Shown: positions 46,848-59,401 of the stretch, piece by piece
Numbering within the stretch: the stretch's first letter is position 1
Layout: every line of letters starts with the position of its first letter
From: Verpa conica
Lineage: Eukaryota; Ascomycota; Pezizomycetes; Pezizales; Morchellaceae
Reading direction: 5' to 3'
Length of the DNA: 64,000 bases
Assembly (NCBI GenBank): GCA_033030425.1
Contig: JAUFSD010000024.1
Location: forward strand, 248,001 to 312,000
Notes under the pieces: generated by a model
What the model saw: the letters and a program-made list of their open reading frames with translations, nothing else
Databases searched by the model: none
Told to the model about the DNA's origin: nothing
Position numbers and translations under genes: made by a program

Positions 46848-48711
46848 TGTTAGTTCTTGAAATCAACAATGCTCCACATGAGAACATAGGCGGGTGATGG
46901 TGACGCGATGGTAAGAGCTTACTCTGAGGTTGGCGCACACTACATAACTACCCAGAATGTTTTAATACACGTTGTCCAATCATTTGCCAGCTGAGCCCCG
47001 GGCCACTCCCCTAGCGCGTATTTCACAGCCTCGATCCTGCCTGCAAACCTGGGCCGGGCCCACAGCCAACCGAGACCCGACTAAATTTATTTTTTCCCCT
47101 ATAAACCTTCACTCCGATGGGGTATATTTATCACAGTATAGTATTTATTATACTAAATATTATTATAGGTACTAAGTGTTGTAGTGATTTGTTGCGCCCA
47201 TATGTACTAATGCATAGCGGAGTCTTTCCCGGGGGTTATGCACGAACAATTGGTAGGGCCTTAAAATCGGTTCTAAATTCCGGGTAACTCTAGAAATCGG
47301 CTAAAGTGGGGCATACTAGGTCTCAGCTGTATTATTGTAGGGATGGAATTATAAAAATAATTTATCAGCTTAAATCGTTTCCCCAAGATAAGCAGCTAAA
47401 CCACTTACTCTTCCTCTACTTTAGGTAGCCCTTTCCTAGCCAATAACGACTCTTGATCCATATTCGAGTATAAGCCGATCACTAGATAACGGCACTACCG
47501 CTAATATTGGTAACAGTGGTAGCTGAATTCCTTCCGATGAAGCTCGAAGGTATGTGATGCTCTTTGAGATGATCTACAAAATGTTAATGGAAGATCAACA
47601 AAACTGCAATCCAACGGCTGGTTATGGTATTACTGAGGGCTTAGAGTCTATGACACTAACGTTGGCAGTTGGCCAACTCGGAGATGAATTAATAGCGAAG
47701 GTTAAGTCAGGCTTTATGAATACCCTATTGCGTGCTGCGATCATAGGCAATAGTTGAGGCAACTACATGGCACCCTTGTTGATCCATAGAGTCCATATTG
47801 CTTAGTCAGCTCCAAAACAGGGCTACTTTTTAGACCCACTAACTTGTAGAAGATATAGCTCCTCCCACATACCCACTCATAAAACATACCGTTGATTTAT
47901 AGGTATTAGAAGTGTAATAGGTTGCTACTAGTAGTTCACTGTGCACGTATTAACACATAGCAAATTCCTTCCCCGAAGGTTATAGGAAATCATAGGCTTA
48001 GTAGACTATTTATCTTTCTACTTTGGGACTTCCCCATAGGTATCATGATACTTATGACCACTCAAATCACGCAAACTCAGGAACACATAGTCTTCACATT
48101 TTATAACGGACCAACACAAAGAGCAAATCAAAATACCATATAAAACTAAATTCTAAACAAAACCCTATACTCTGACGTTAAAATAAGGTTTGAGCAAGGT
48201 TTGAGGTCCCGAATATCAATTGCATAGACACCAACAGATAGAATCTCTCTCGAGATCGTAAACACACACACACATAACCCCCCCCCTCCCCCTCCATAAA
48301 GTTGTCCGTGAAATGCAAATATCGGCCTTGGCGTCGAATTGAACTCCTCTCCCCCCTCTCTCCCTTCCCCCTCGGCCCTCTGAACACTGCTCCCAGCACC
48401 AACCTTATTTCAACGCCAAAGTAGTAGTTGCTTATAACCTAGCCTGTATGGTAAAAAGAAAGCACGCCAAAGCAAACAGATAGAAAAAAAAAACACTCAA
48501 AGTCAAACCCCCCGCTGATGATACCCATGATAGAACGATGCTTGAACTCAAAATAAAACCCTCTCTTCACCTTCTCCTCACCCCCCTCCCCTCCCCTCCC
48601 TTCACCCAATATCGCCTCGTTCGTGGAAGCTCCTAGGAGCCTTGTGTATATCGACTATGACTATCAGCTTCTATATCCTCATGTAGTGGCAAATGTTTTC
48701 CTAGACATACC
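46848..48711. other. Intergenic region with a possible gene fragment
   Basis: It holds the promoter side of the kinase gene and then AT-rich DNA. The plus-strand frame at 47524-47757 (see separate entry) is the only coding-like piece. CA-type and C-rich simple runs occur at 48260-48295. Confidence 0.4.
47524..47757 (+). pseudogene. Unrecognised coding-like fragment
   Basis: A frame opening after a TGA reads SDEARRYVMLFEMIYKMLM, then NCNPTAGYGITEGLESM and GQLGDELIAKVKSGFM, ending IIGNS. Composition is protein-like and unlike the surrounding DNA, but there is no domain match I can name and no splice partner. It could be a decayed exon or a remnant of a repeat-encoded protein. Confidence 0.2.
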
Positions 48712-48948
48712 TTACAGGGTCGGCGCCAACAAAAGAGCCGCACAACCGGCCTGACAAGTTCCAAACCCAGCGTTACACGCCACAACCGCAGCGGGAGCAC
48801 CAAGTCCCGCCGTAGCGCCCCAAACAGCGCCTGCAGCTCCATAACAGGCCATCACGAGAGATGAACAGCCAGCTTGACAGACTCCGTAAGCGATAGGACC
48901 AGCCAAAACAACTGGTAGAATGAATGGAAGAAGGGCGGCTGGCTTCAT
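48712..48948 (-). CDS. Small secreted Cys/Ala/Gly-rich protein (zygote-specific-protein-like family)
   Basis: Single-exon ORF of 78 residues. It starts MKPAALLPFILPVVLAGP, a clear signal peptide. The mature part has paired motifs YGVCQAGCSSLVMACY and FGTCQAGCAALLLAP around a small-residue core (GAVWGATAGLGAPAAVVACNAG), giving six cysteines in a near-symmetric arrangement. This matches a widespread family of short secreted proteins in fungi that are often annotated after an algal zygote-specific protein; its function is unknown. A possible donor (GTAAGG) overlaps the stop codon, and using it would change only the last residue or two. Confidence 0.75.
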   Translation of the reverse strand: MKPAALLPFILPVVLAGPIAYGVCQAGCSSLVMACYGAAGAVWGATAGLGAPAAVVACNAGFGTCQAGCAALLLAPTL

Positions 48949-50750
48949 ATTTTTTTGTTTTTCTGGTTTCTTATTTCTTCGAGAGCGTGGTTATGATTGT
49001 GGTTGTAGATATATCCTGCAGATGAATAGGGGGGGGGAGCTTCTGTGGGAGAGACCCTTTAAGTATGTTAAGGACCTTGAGGCTCTTTTCTAGAAAGTGG
49101 GATGCCTTAATTCAAGCACGTACCTCCTCCTCCTCGAGCGGCAAGTCTCAAATTATGTATAGGATGATGCTCTGAACCATGCATTTGCCGACGTGTTGAG
49201 GGTATACCTATCTAATACCCGGTGCTAGCTAGTGCCACCAAGGGTGCTAGGGGGCGCGGTGAAGGATTACCGCGGTTATCGCCAAATACTGCACACCTAT
49301 GGGGGCGTAAAGATGTAATGTGAGGGGGTGGGTACTGCGGGAGTACCCGCTTCCTACCAATAATTGAGACCTATGCGCCTCCTTTTGATTGCTTCTGAGT
49401 AGGGGGAATATGTAACAGAAACTACGACAAAAACCTATAGCGCATGTGAAGGAGGGGAGGGGGCTATAATATACCTAGACAGCGCTTTCCTGATACAATA
49501 GGAACTCCGGGAAATGTGCTACATACGTTGATCATTCATCATTCCACTTGATTCTAAGCTATAGGTCTACTGAGGTACGCCACATAACTACTACTCATCT
49601 CATCTCGTTCATTAAACGTCTACCTAACTTGCTAGCTAGCCTATGTAGGTATCCCCGGCCGTAGCCTATTATGAAAAAAACAACTCTAGGATACGATATA
49701 CTTATATACCAAAAATAAAAGCTTCTCTGAGGTTGGTCGGGTACTGACTGACTGTCCTAAGCGCATACACAGAAAGTGATATGTACGTCAAACCCGCAGG
49801 CAAGGTAGCAACGCGGTAAAGTGGGGCGCTAGAGAATAGAAGAACCCGTATGGAATATCTACTATATCCATCCTTGCGCAGTTACAAACCCCACCAATGG
49901 AAGCGCCAGCACTCATATTTATAATCGACACCCTCCTCGGAAAAATCGGCGCGACCCCCAGTAAAATGTGTTTGCAAAAGAGTGCGTACGTATCACGAAA
50001 CCCGCTTAAGATCTACCGCGGGGTGGGAAGCTATCTGCGCGCTGTACATAAAAAAAAAGAAAAGAAAAGAAAAAAAGCATCTGCGCATGACCGGTCGCGT
50101 TAATTGAAGCGATCATGCAAGAAATCAGTGGAGGGGAAGGGGGGAACTTGGCAGCTGAAAATTGGTTTCAGCAGTGGCGACTGGCTGTAAATCTTATCCG
50201 CGCCAGTAGGTAGGCGATCTTGTGCACTTCTTTTTTACTGTGCCATATGAAGCTCGGGAGGCTTGGCTGCAAGGCAACAGTACATGTCATGTCACGACTT
50301 TAAAGTCCCAGGGTAGCGGATGATCTGGCAGGGCAATTCTTAAACCTTAGTGCTCTAGAATCTTCACCACTTAAATCGCTGCTACATGACCTGTTTATTC
50401 AGTGGTGTTCATGAAAGTTAGAAATCAGTCAGAGACTAGTTTGCTATCAGCGCTAGAAGCTCAGGGAAAGTCGGCGGCGAATTCTTTTTCAAGAACAGCT
50501 AGCTGCAGAATCTAATGTGGTAATACGAGAAAAATCCTTGTTCATAAAATGGTTTTAAGTACTTCTGTGCCACCGAGTGATTTCTCATGAACCCTTGATT
50601 TTCTCTCCCGCATGTCTGAAAAGCGGAGCCTCAATATCTACCTGCAAAGGAAAGGTCTCAGTTTATAGGACTACAAGGGCTAGGGTTTTGTCGGAAGATG
50701 AAATTTCCCTTCAACGTTTCTTAATCTATCCAAATACATGCTTCGCACAA
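48949..50750. other. Intergenic region without a supported gene
   Basis: Promoter side of the small secreted protein, then AT-rich DNA. Simple A/G runs occur near 50049-50078. No coding or RNA gene is recognised. Confidence 0.4.
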
Positions 50751-53094
50751 CTAAACATGGTGATTCTGCGTAACAACTCCCTTCGAATTAGCTTGCTCAA
50801 TAATCCTCCTCTTATAAGCCTGGATATCGCCCGGAAATGCCTCCACGGTGCCATTATCGCACACCCACAACCTCTTACACACGTTCCCCAGCATTGTGAC
50901 ATCGTGGGATACCATCAGCACACCACCCTGGAAATTCCTTAGTGCGTCAGAGAGTGCATCCATTGCTTCTACATCCAAATGATTGGAAGGCTCGTCGAGC
51001 ACCTATTTTTATGTCAGTACTCAGACCAATAGAAAAGTAGAGTGGGGAGGACAAACCAAAATGTGAGGATTTGTCAAACTCAAGCATGCAAATGCAACCC
51101 TACTCTTCTGACCTCCGGATAACAGCGCCATCTTCTGCAGCCCCGTCGTACCGGTAATACCAAACGCCCCCAAATGTCTCCTGTACTCCTCATCCGTCCT
51201 TCCGGGGAACATCTTTGCGCAGAAGCCAACAGCACTTTGTGTGAGGTCCAACGCATCAACATGATGCTGCGCAAAAAACCCGATCCTTAGACGCGGGTTC
51301 TGCGTAATCAGACCACCAGAAGGCTGTAGCTGTCCAATCAGTAGCTTCAACACAGTGGTTTTACCCGCTCCATTAGGCCCCACAATGCCGATCCGTGAAT
51401 CAAGTTGCACGTCGAGGTCTACCTTCTCAACGATAGGTTTTCCAGCAGTGTAGGAGAAAGACACGTTGGTCATCTGAATGATCGGCGGTGACAGTTTCTC
51501 TACTTCTGGGAACTTAAAGACAACAGTGTACTCATCATCCGGCGCCTCCAGTTTCGGTAGTTTTTCAAGTTTCTTGATACGTGATTGTGCTTCGGAGGAC
51601 TTTGCGGCATTATATCTAAACTTGTCAATGAAGGTCTGCAGATGCTTCCGGTACGCCATTTGGTTCTCATATTCCCGTTTTGCGGTCTTTCGGCGCTCTT
51701 CTTTAGTAGCGTAGAAGGCGTCGAAGTTACCTCCCTTATAGTAATCTAGTCGCTCGGAATGCTGATGAATGATATCTGTTGCAACTTCGTTTAGGAACGC
51801 TCTGTCGTGGGACACAACAAGAACGGTAGACGGGTAATCTTGGAGGTATTCAGACAAGAAGGTGATAGACGGGACATCCAACATGTTAGACGGCTCGTCA
51901 AGGAGTAGTAAATCGGGTTTACAAAACAGCGCACGAGCAAGCGCAAGACGCATACGCCAACCTCCGGAGAAGGTCTTAGTAGCATGCTGTTGTCGTTCTT
52001 GGGAGAAACCGAGACCGGCGAGAATGGAGGCTGCACGGGATTCGGCTTTGTCGGCTTCCATCTCGGCGAGCTTGGAGTGGATGTCGGCAAGGATGGTGTC
52101 GAGTTCTTCACGCTCGCCGGTGGGGTAGCCAGAGGATGCGGAGACTGTGATAGGGTCCGGACGAGCTTCGATGACGGCTAGCTCGCGGGTGATGCGGTCC
52201 TGCTCCGCAAGAAGATGCTTTCGCCAGACATCGGCGTCGAGAACAGCCTTGAGGGCGGGAGTATCGTCTCCCATAATCTAGAAACTATTAGATTCGGTCC
52301 CGGGAAAGGATTGTAAGGGAGCTTACCTCTTGCTCGACGTGTAAAATTGTGATATGCGTAGGAACAGCAATCTCACGCCTCGAAAGCGCCCGCAACAAGG
52401 TGGATTTACCAATACCGTTCTGACCAACCAAACCGTACCGCCTCCCATACGCCAAAGTGAGTGTAGTATCGCTCAATATCCTCAACCCTCCAATCTGTAC
52501 ATCCACACGGTCCAACTTGATATCCTTGCTCTTCCCCTGCGAGCCTTGTCCCAGAGTAAGCGGATTGACCTGCATATAAAAGTCGTCGTAATCCTCCTCT
52601 TTGTCCGCATTGATCAACTTTGACGCTTCATACGTGACGTTCTTCATAACCTTCTTGTCCTGTTTCGCCTTAATCTTCCTCTCCGCCTTCTCTAGCTTCT
52701 TCTTATCGACCTTACTCTCCACCTTGCGTGTTCCAACCGCATCAATATCAATCCCACCCCCAACGAGACCCATAGTCGAGGACATATTCCGCTGCGACGC
52801 CATGTGGATCGTTTGATCCAGCTTCTTCGCCTTGCTAGACGCAAGCTTCCTCTCGTCTCCATGAGCCGCATCAAGCTGCCTCGCAAGCTTATCTACCAAC
52901 GCGGTAATTTTTTCTTCCGACACAGACGGAGGTGCCGCATCGAGGAGAATGGAGGTTACAGTGCTGATTGCTTCGGCGAGTTCAATGTCTGCGTCTGGGG
53001 AGGTCGAGGTCGAGGCATGGTTGAGGAAGCCAACAGAGTACTCGGTAATGACGGAGTCTAACGATGGGAGAACGGCGGAAATTTCTGCTTCCAT
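50751..53094 (-). CDS. GCN20: ABC-F ATPase GCN20
   Basis: Three exons, 53094..52327, 52277..51057 and 51002..50751, with 49- and 54-base introns, give 746 residues, matching yeast Gcn20 (about 750). The N-terminal domain (about 200 residues, no membrane segments) carries the KKKLEKAERKIKAKQDKK basic helix of the Gcn1-binding region. Two ATP-binding domains follow. The first has VGQNGIGKSTLL, FSGGWRMRLALARAL and LLLLDEPSNMLD. The second has VGPNGAGKTTVLK, LSGGQKSRVAFA and VLDEPSNHLD. The second intron falls between signature and Walker B of the second domain. Known role: with Gcn1 on ribosomes it promotes Gcn2 activation during amino-acid starvation. The two exons before the last are joined cleanly (VEQE-IMGDD). 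Confidence 0.93.
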
Positions 53095-56000
53095 TGTGAT
53101 TCTTGGTGGGGGGGTGGCAATGGCGGGGTCTTGGTGAGGTTCGTCGTTATCGATAGCTTGGTGTCGTTAAAATGTTTAACAAAGCTATTGTCTCAAGCGC
53201 TGTAAGCGCCAGTGGGTCCAAGGCGAGTGATATTTGGTGTTCAAAATAGATGCAAGGCGTTATAATCTAGTGTGAAAATATAGGCTTATTTAATTCTATG
53301 GTTTTAATAGTAATGTAATATTTAAGACTTTGTACATCTCTATACTCACTTCAGGTTCTCTCGACCTCGGGTTCCCAAGCAGGCATGCGTGTCTTGAGGC
53401 CCCGAACCCTCCTTCGATAATTACTGTAAAGACCCTATGATATCCTTATACCATCACATCTTAGTTTACTCTAGTCTCTCTGAGGTTGTTATCCTGGGCT
53501 TTAATTGATTGATTTATCACCAGTTATAAATATAGTGAGGGTTCTAGAATATTGGAGTATCAAATATATTGTATATACTTACTACTTAAGGGAAATTGAC
53601 AGAAAGTTTAAGCCAAGCTTAGAGGTATTTATAATACTGTACAGGGGAAGCGAAACTGGATAGCTCTAACCATACATGTAGCATTATATGCTCTGATGAT
53701 ACTCATAATTAGAGTAACTGCCATTCCCCTGACCTATCCATTATAGAGGCCCAACTCTCTTTCCCAGAGACTTATATATACAGATGTCTCCAGTTGAATA
53801 AAGCATACTAGTATTAAAATATAGGGTCAGTTAGAATTCTGAGTACCTTGTAGCTTATGTTCATCACGGTCGTTTTTCACGTAGGTTAGGCAGCTAGAGA
53901 CGATTACAGCATATACAAATTCGAAGATTATATATCTCGCGTAGCGATATAAATGAATTTAAATAACCACAAAGTTCGCTTATTTAGTAGCCTATCTGTA
54001 GCCTGGGTCAATGGCACTAAATAATTTAAAGAGCAGTAAAGTTGTTCGGGCCATAATAAATCACTCGTAGATCAACCCGCGATATCAAAATAGCGTAAAG
54101 AGGGGTGTTTTCACTACCGCATTTGTGGGGAATGCGATTTCAAGTTAGAAGTGCTACTGAGCTGGTTAAAAATTCCTGTAACACAGCCGATTCAATCTAG
54201 CATTTTCTAGAATACCGCACCAATGCCATACCAAAAACACCCTGCTTTCCCGTATATGTAGTATGCCCAAGTGTATGGTATGTATGTGTATATTCAAGAG
54301 GTCTTGTTAGAACAAACAAGAATGAGACCAAAATGAACCCACACGGCATCGACAATGGAACCTCCTCGATTGGCAGAAATACAGAAGAAAACGTCAGTAC
54401 GTACAACAGTTGAACACAGAAAAAGCCCCTCTATACATCGGTCTCTACTCAACGTAAAGAAGTTCCAGACACCGAGATTTCTTCTTTCATTCACCACAGG
54501 CCCATTGATGTACTTTTATCCGTTTTCTAGCATTTTCTCTTTCTAAGCCTCTCTTTCCACCCTACCCCCATATGCATTTACAAACCCTTCGAAGTTTTCA
54601 GTGTTTTCACACCCAGATCCCAAAGCCTATTCAAAGAGACCATCTGCAAATCTCTAGGGCTAATCTCAGGAGATGATCCCACCGGTTTCACTAGATACAG
54701 TGAATTCCGAGACTCGACTGCTAAAGACATCATGCGTGATTGAGTTTACTTGCACATTTGGCCCCATAAGCCCAGTAATGACTTGGCTTGTAAGCGAAAG
54801 ATATACGTCTTATTCTAATATAAGAAACCCAAACTGATACTCGGATAGACAAAACTTAGCTGTGATATGATACCAACAGTGATAGACATAAAGTTATCAC
54901 TATCTACACATGGCATATACCGCTCGGTTTTATGAGGTAACATCTCGGCTCAAGAAACATATAACCCCGTAACAAATACGCCATTCCTCCTACAAAGCTC
55001 AAACCCAAAACAAATATGACAAGACGAAACACGAAATGCTTCAATTAGTTCCGACTCCATTGTTACTAAGTTTAGCCATCAGACTCAATCCTCCCAATGG
55101 CTTACGCCACTTTCAATGCTTTCTATAGCTGAGAAAGAGAAACACATACACTCCTCGCCCCCTATGATCGTGATATATCAAATAGTAGTATGAAGCTTGG
55201 ACTTCGAAACCCAACCCGCTTGCTATGTAATAAGATTACTACACTTTTCTCCCAAATTTGGCTGTGAGAATTGCACTTTTTTACAGACTGTTCCTAGTTT
55301 TTTTAAGATTTCAACCTTCGGAACATTTTCCTAGTGTAGTGCGTGCCACAGGATCAGAACACGTATATAACACCGATATTATAAGATTCCAATACGTAGA
55401 TCTCAAATCAATCCCGAATTTAACATGCATATTTACTTTTTTCCACCCCAGTATCCAATCCCCCCTTAGATAAGTACCAAAAAATAAAAAAGACCCGCCC
55501 CATTGGACTCCCCAAGGCAGCAGCACGATCCACATATCGAGCCTTACTGTGCCCCGACGACGTACAGATTTATATGCTCCACCCACCTCCCCTATGGAGT
55601 AGATAATCACCGTCCAATAGGTGAGACCCTTCTATACGCGGCTCTGAGTGGATAACCGCCTAAATGAACATCTACCAATTTCTTTTCCTAAGCCTATTAA
55701 GCGCACACCACACTACGAAACGATAGACCTCCCCCATCGTTAGCTAGCTCAACCGCTATGATGCATCCCACGGCCTTCAAAAAAACAAAAAAAGTTTCAA
55801 CGGGCCTAGGCTAGTAAACAGTATTCTCTCGCTCCCCTTCGGTGCCTTCTCCTTGCCTTCCGTTCCCTTCCTCCTTCCCAGCTCCCCAGCACTAATAAGG
55901 AAGTTGCACCCGAGAAGGGCGTGCATACATGCATACGTCAATATGCAGTGGGTTAAGCTTTGATGTTTATAGGTTCTCTCCTTCGGACCGTTCCACGCGA

Positions 56001-59000
56001 GGAACAGTTGCCATAGCAAAAAAAACACTATTGTAGCTTTGGCTCTCTCTAAAGTTTATAGGGCTAGACTTGTTTAATGGGATCTAGTATCAACAACAAA
56101 TATCCCGGTTTGTTGATCGTCTGTGCATCGATTGGACGGATGGAGAACGGGAATCGAATCGTGCATGTTTACAACAAGCTACGGAAGAGAAGGGGAAACC
56201 CTCAATGCATAAAAAGTCTATCTAGCCATATTGGAAACTACTAAGACACTAACCTCTTTCTTTTTTTTCTTTCCCCCCTCTTACTCGGGCTCTCTTTCTT
56301 GACCACTAAAGTAACTGCATACTGAATCGAGATCGAGCTGTACGTAGAAAGTAGGAAATTTGCCAATTAGAACAATTCCAACCCCCCCCCCCCTACATCT
56401 TCACCTTCCGTAAGAAGTAGTTTCTTTGTTTGTTTTGGGGAAGGGAGGATGGAGAGAGAAGGGAAAAAACGGCGGCTATGAAACTGTATTCGATAATCCG
56501 TGCATTCTTATGGTGTCTCAGTTCCTGTTTTTGACACAGCTCAGCTGAATCAATCGATGTATGTATGCATGTACATATGCATAACTCGCATGGGGGGAGG
56601 GATGGAGGGTAAAACAATAATACCAAACTTCAATGGTTAATTTTTTATATATATATATATATTAGAGCTGAAAGAAATTTCTACCCCCCCTCTATCGATC
56701 TCACGTGTATGCTACGATACGTAATTAAAGAGAGGAATATCAATATTCCGAACTCAACCCCATGAACCAGATCCAGGCTTGAATCCAAAACCTGTTTTTC
56801 CCTAAAAGAAGAGGGCGCGGAAACTATCCGATTCGAACAAACAACCGTGCACGTTTCTTGCGTCAATGGGGCTTAGTATTACGCCTAGACTTTCTTGGGG
56901 GGGGGCCCTTTGAAACTTTTTGTTTTTTGTTTTTTTGTTTTTTTATGTTTTGTTTTTCCCTTTATTTCCTTTTATAATTCCCCCCTTCGGCCCGAGGTCG
57001 TGTTTTGTGAGAGATATCGATCCGGGTGATAAGGCATTAAAAAAAAAAAACCAAATCACGGATGTACTACAAGAGCGAGTGAGAAGTGGAGACGCCGAAC
57101 CGTGTTTGTATATAATGCCTCAAGCCTTCACTCTCGTTCCAGCCCCCCCCACCACCCATGCACAATGCGGCGTAGAATAACATCTTTTCCACAACAGAAT
57201 GGCATGGTTAGAATATCGCTAATAATCGGCTCTTTTGACAAGTGAGTCCGTTTTTCCCACTAGAACGGCTCAAATGTTTGATGAGTAAACAGAAACAAAC
57301 CCCCCCATCCCAACCTCGCTTCGTCCGTGCGGGACATGTCTCATCTCCCAGAAAAAAGAGTGACAGAGAGAGAGTGGGAGGGAAGGAGTGAAACGTTTCT
57401 CCAAGCGGAAACAGATGATCATACACAAACGACTCTGGTAGTCGGAGAATAGTTCTAACCGAAGTTTCTGGTTCCTTGCATGAATTATATATATATATAT
57501 ATATATGTTTTGTTTTCTACTAATATAACTTTTTTTCGTCCCCTCGGAGTGAGGTGTCGGAGCGAGTACAAAGTTCCGAAAGAGGGAGAGGGAGAAAGAG
57601 AGGGAGAGAGATGAATATTTATACACTCCCCAACCCCTCACTGTATTTAATCTCCTTTCCCTCCATGATGATCGATTTAGTATCATAAACCCTAAACCAC
57701 GTTCCCTGAAACAAACAAAAGAGTATGAAAGGGATCCCTTCCCCCCCTCGCTAAGTAGAGAGAGAGAGAGAGATCGCGTATCCACGTATTGTGGAGTACA
57801 TAACCGAAGATCATTGAGATTCACCCATCCCTCCCCTCCTCTAATCTCCAAGATTGATATGAGATTACGAGGCTGTGCAAACAGACAGGTATCGTGTAAA
57901 CAATTTTCCGAACCGTGATTGCGGGGTGTGTGTGTGTGTGAGAATCCGCGGTTGAAGGTAAGATTAACTTGAATGCTTTTGTTTATGAACGCGTGCCTTA
58001 CCTGGGAAACGCGGGATTCTCTCCGGGGATTGAGTGATGGGCCATGATGGAGCCGGTTGTTCCACAAAAGAAGGTGAATACAATAGGGCCTAGGTGTATG
58101 TAGGCAGAGTAACAGTGAACATGACCAGGGGAAACATTTAACCAGCTTTGAACACGATTAACGAGAGTGTAAGAAAAAGAGACAAGATCCGACAGGATTT
58201 AGTACCCAGGAATCTCTCATCTCGCAGAGTGGCACAGATGTTTTCCGAAATACCCTGGAAACATTGCAAAGTCAATTGATGTTTCCCCTTCCTCGGGTTC
58301 TAGAAAGATGCGGACGTGTTTTTTTTCCCTTTCTCTCTCGCCACCGGCCCGTCCAGGTTGACGTTTTCAGTTTGACAATTCGCTGGGCTTCACGGGGGTT
58401 AATTCCATTCTTGGCTGTCGAGAGAGCCCCTGGGCCCCTGCTGCCGCCCCTTGTCTCGCTTTGTGGCCGGGTGCCCGAATTAGAAGGGCGTGATTGCTGA
58501 TTACATGTAACGATTGATTGAGTGATTGTCTGCTTTGCTTTGCCAGTAAACAAACCAATCACGGCGAGGCTTGTCTTGTTGTGTTTTTGCCCCGTCTCCG
58601 ATCTTGACCGTTCAGTAACAGTAAACGGTTCTTGCGCCAGCATTAGCGCTCCATCTTCTTGTATAGAATAGTTGCACTGCTTGCCATTGTGGTTGTTTGA
58701 TATATCCACAGAGCCTTTGGAGGTTTACTTCGACTGCCAGCCAGCACCCAATAGTAGCCAGTGTGTCTCTACTATTGTGATACTCCCTATCCATTCGGTA
58801 TGTACTCACTCAGTTTCTCTGTTCTCGCACTCTGCATGTAAGCCGTAAAGTGTACATACGCATGCATCTTCCCTACATCACATAACAGCCCGGTGTCCCT
58901 CTCTCGTGGAGATTCCATTGATCCCTTTTATGCTGATCCCCTTTCCACGGTCACAGCTTCTTTTTGTTTTTTTGCATTCCCTCAATTCCTCACGAAAGGA

Positions 59001-59401
59001 ATCCTGAAAAACATCCCCCCTCTCACCATCCATCCGCGGCCGGTCTCGAAGGAAGGAGCTCTCTCTCTCTTTTTTTATTATTATTATTTTATTTTTACAG
59101 CCAACGCGCATAACCTCAGACACAGATCCTCTCTCACTTTGGTCCTAGCCCTGGTCCACCCGTGCGCGTGTCTTCGCCCTTCAAGCCAGCCTCTCTGTTA
59201 CTCTGGGGATAGATACTTGGGTCCACCCAGCCCCCGATAGAGAGCAGGCAGTTGGTATTCACACAGCTATTGTTCTATACAGCAGCCAGCCACTCCTTAT
59301 CCCCCGTATCACCATGAGATACTGATGATACACTTCGGATTGCTGTATATTCTTTTAGTCGTCACACTCTTTTGATTTCTCTACTTTCGACTTTTGCGGC
59401 A
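53095..59401. other. 6.3 kb region without a supported gene; simple repeats toward the right
   Basis: From 53.1 to 56 kb the DNA is AT-rich with no coding signal. From 56 kb rightward it is unusually rich in homopolymers and microsatellites: (TA)n at 56645-56661, T-runs at 56925-56945, (TA)n at 57485-57505, GA-type runs at 57360-57380, 57582-57610 and 57760-57770, GT at 57925-57940 and TTA at 59073-59090. This right half may be promoter and 5' leader of the large gene at 59402. The 265-codon minus-strand frame at 57270-58067 is low-complexity and is not accepted as a gene. Confidence 0.45.
57485..57505. repeat. (TA)n microsatellite
   Basis: About ten perfect TA units in the upstream region of the large right-end gene. 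A shorter TA run is at 56645-56661. Confidence 0.85.

Noticed and set aside
57270..58067. 265-codon minus-strand open frame
   Set aside because: It runs through TA, GA and GT microsatellites, has no domain or conserved block, and its length follows from the lack of stops in the repeats.
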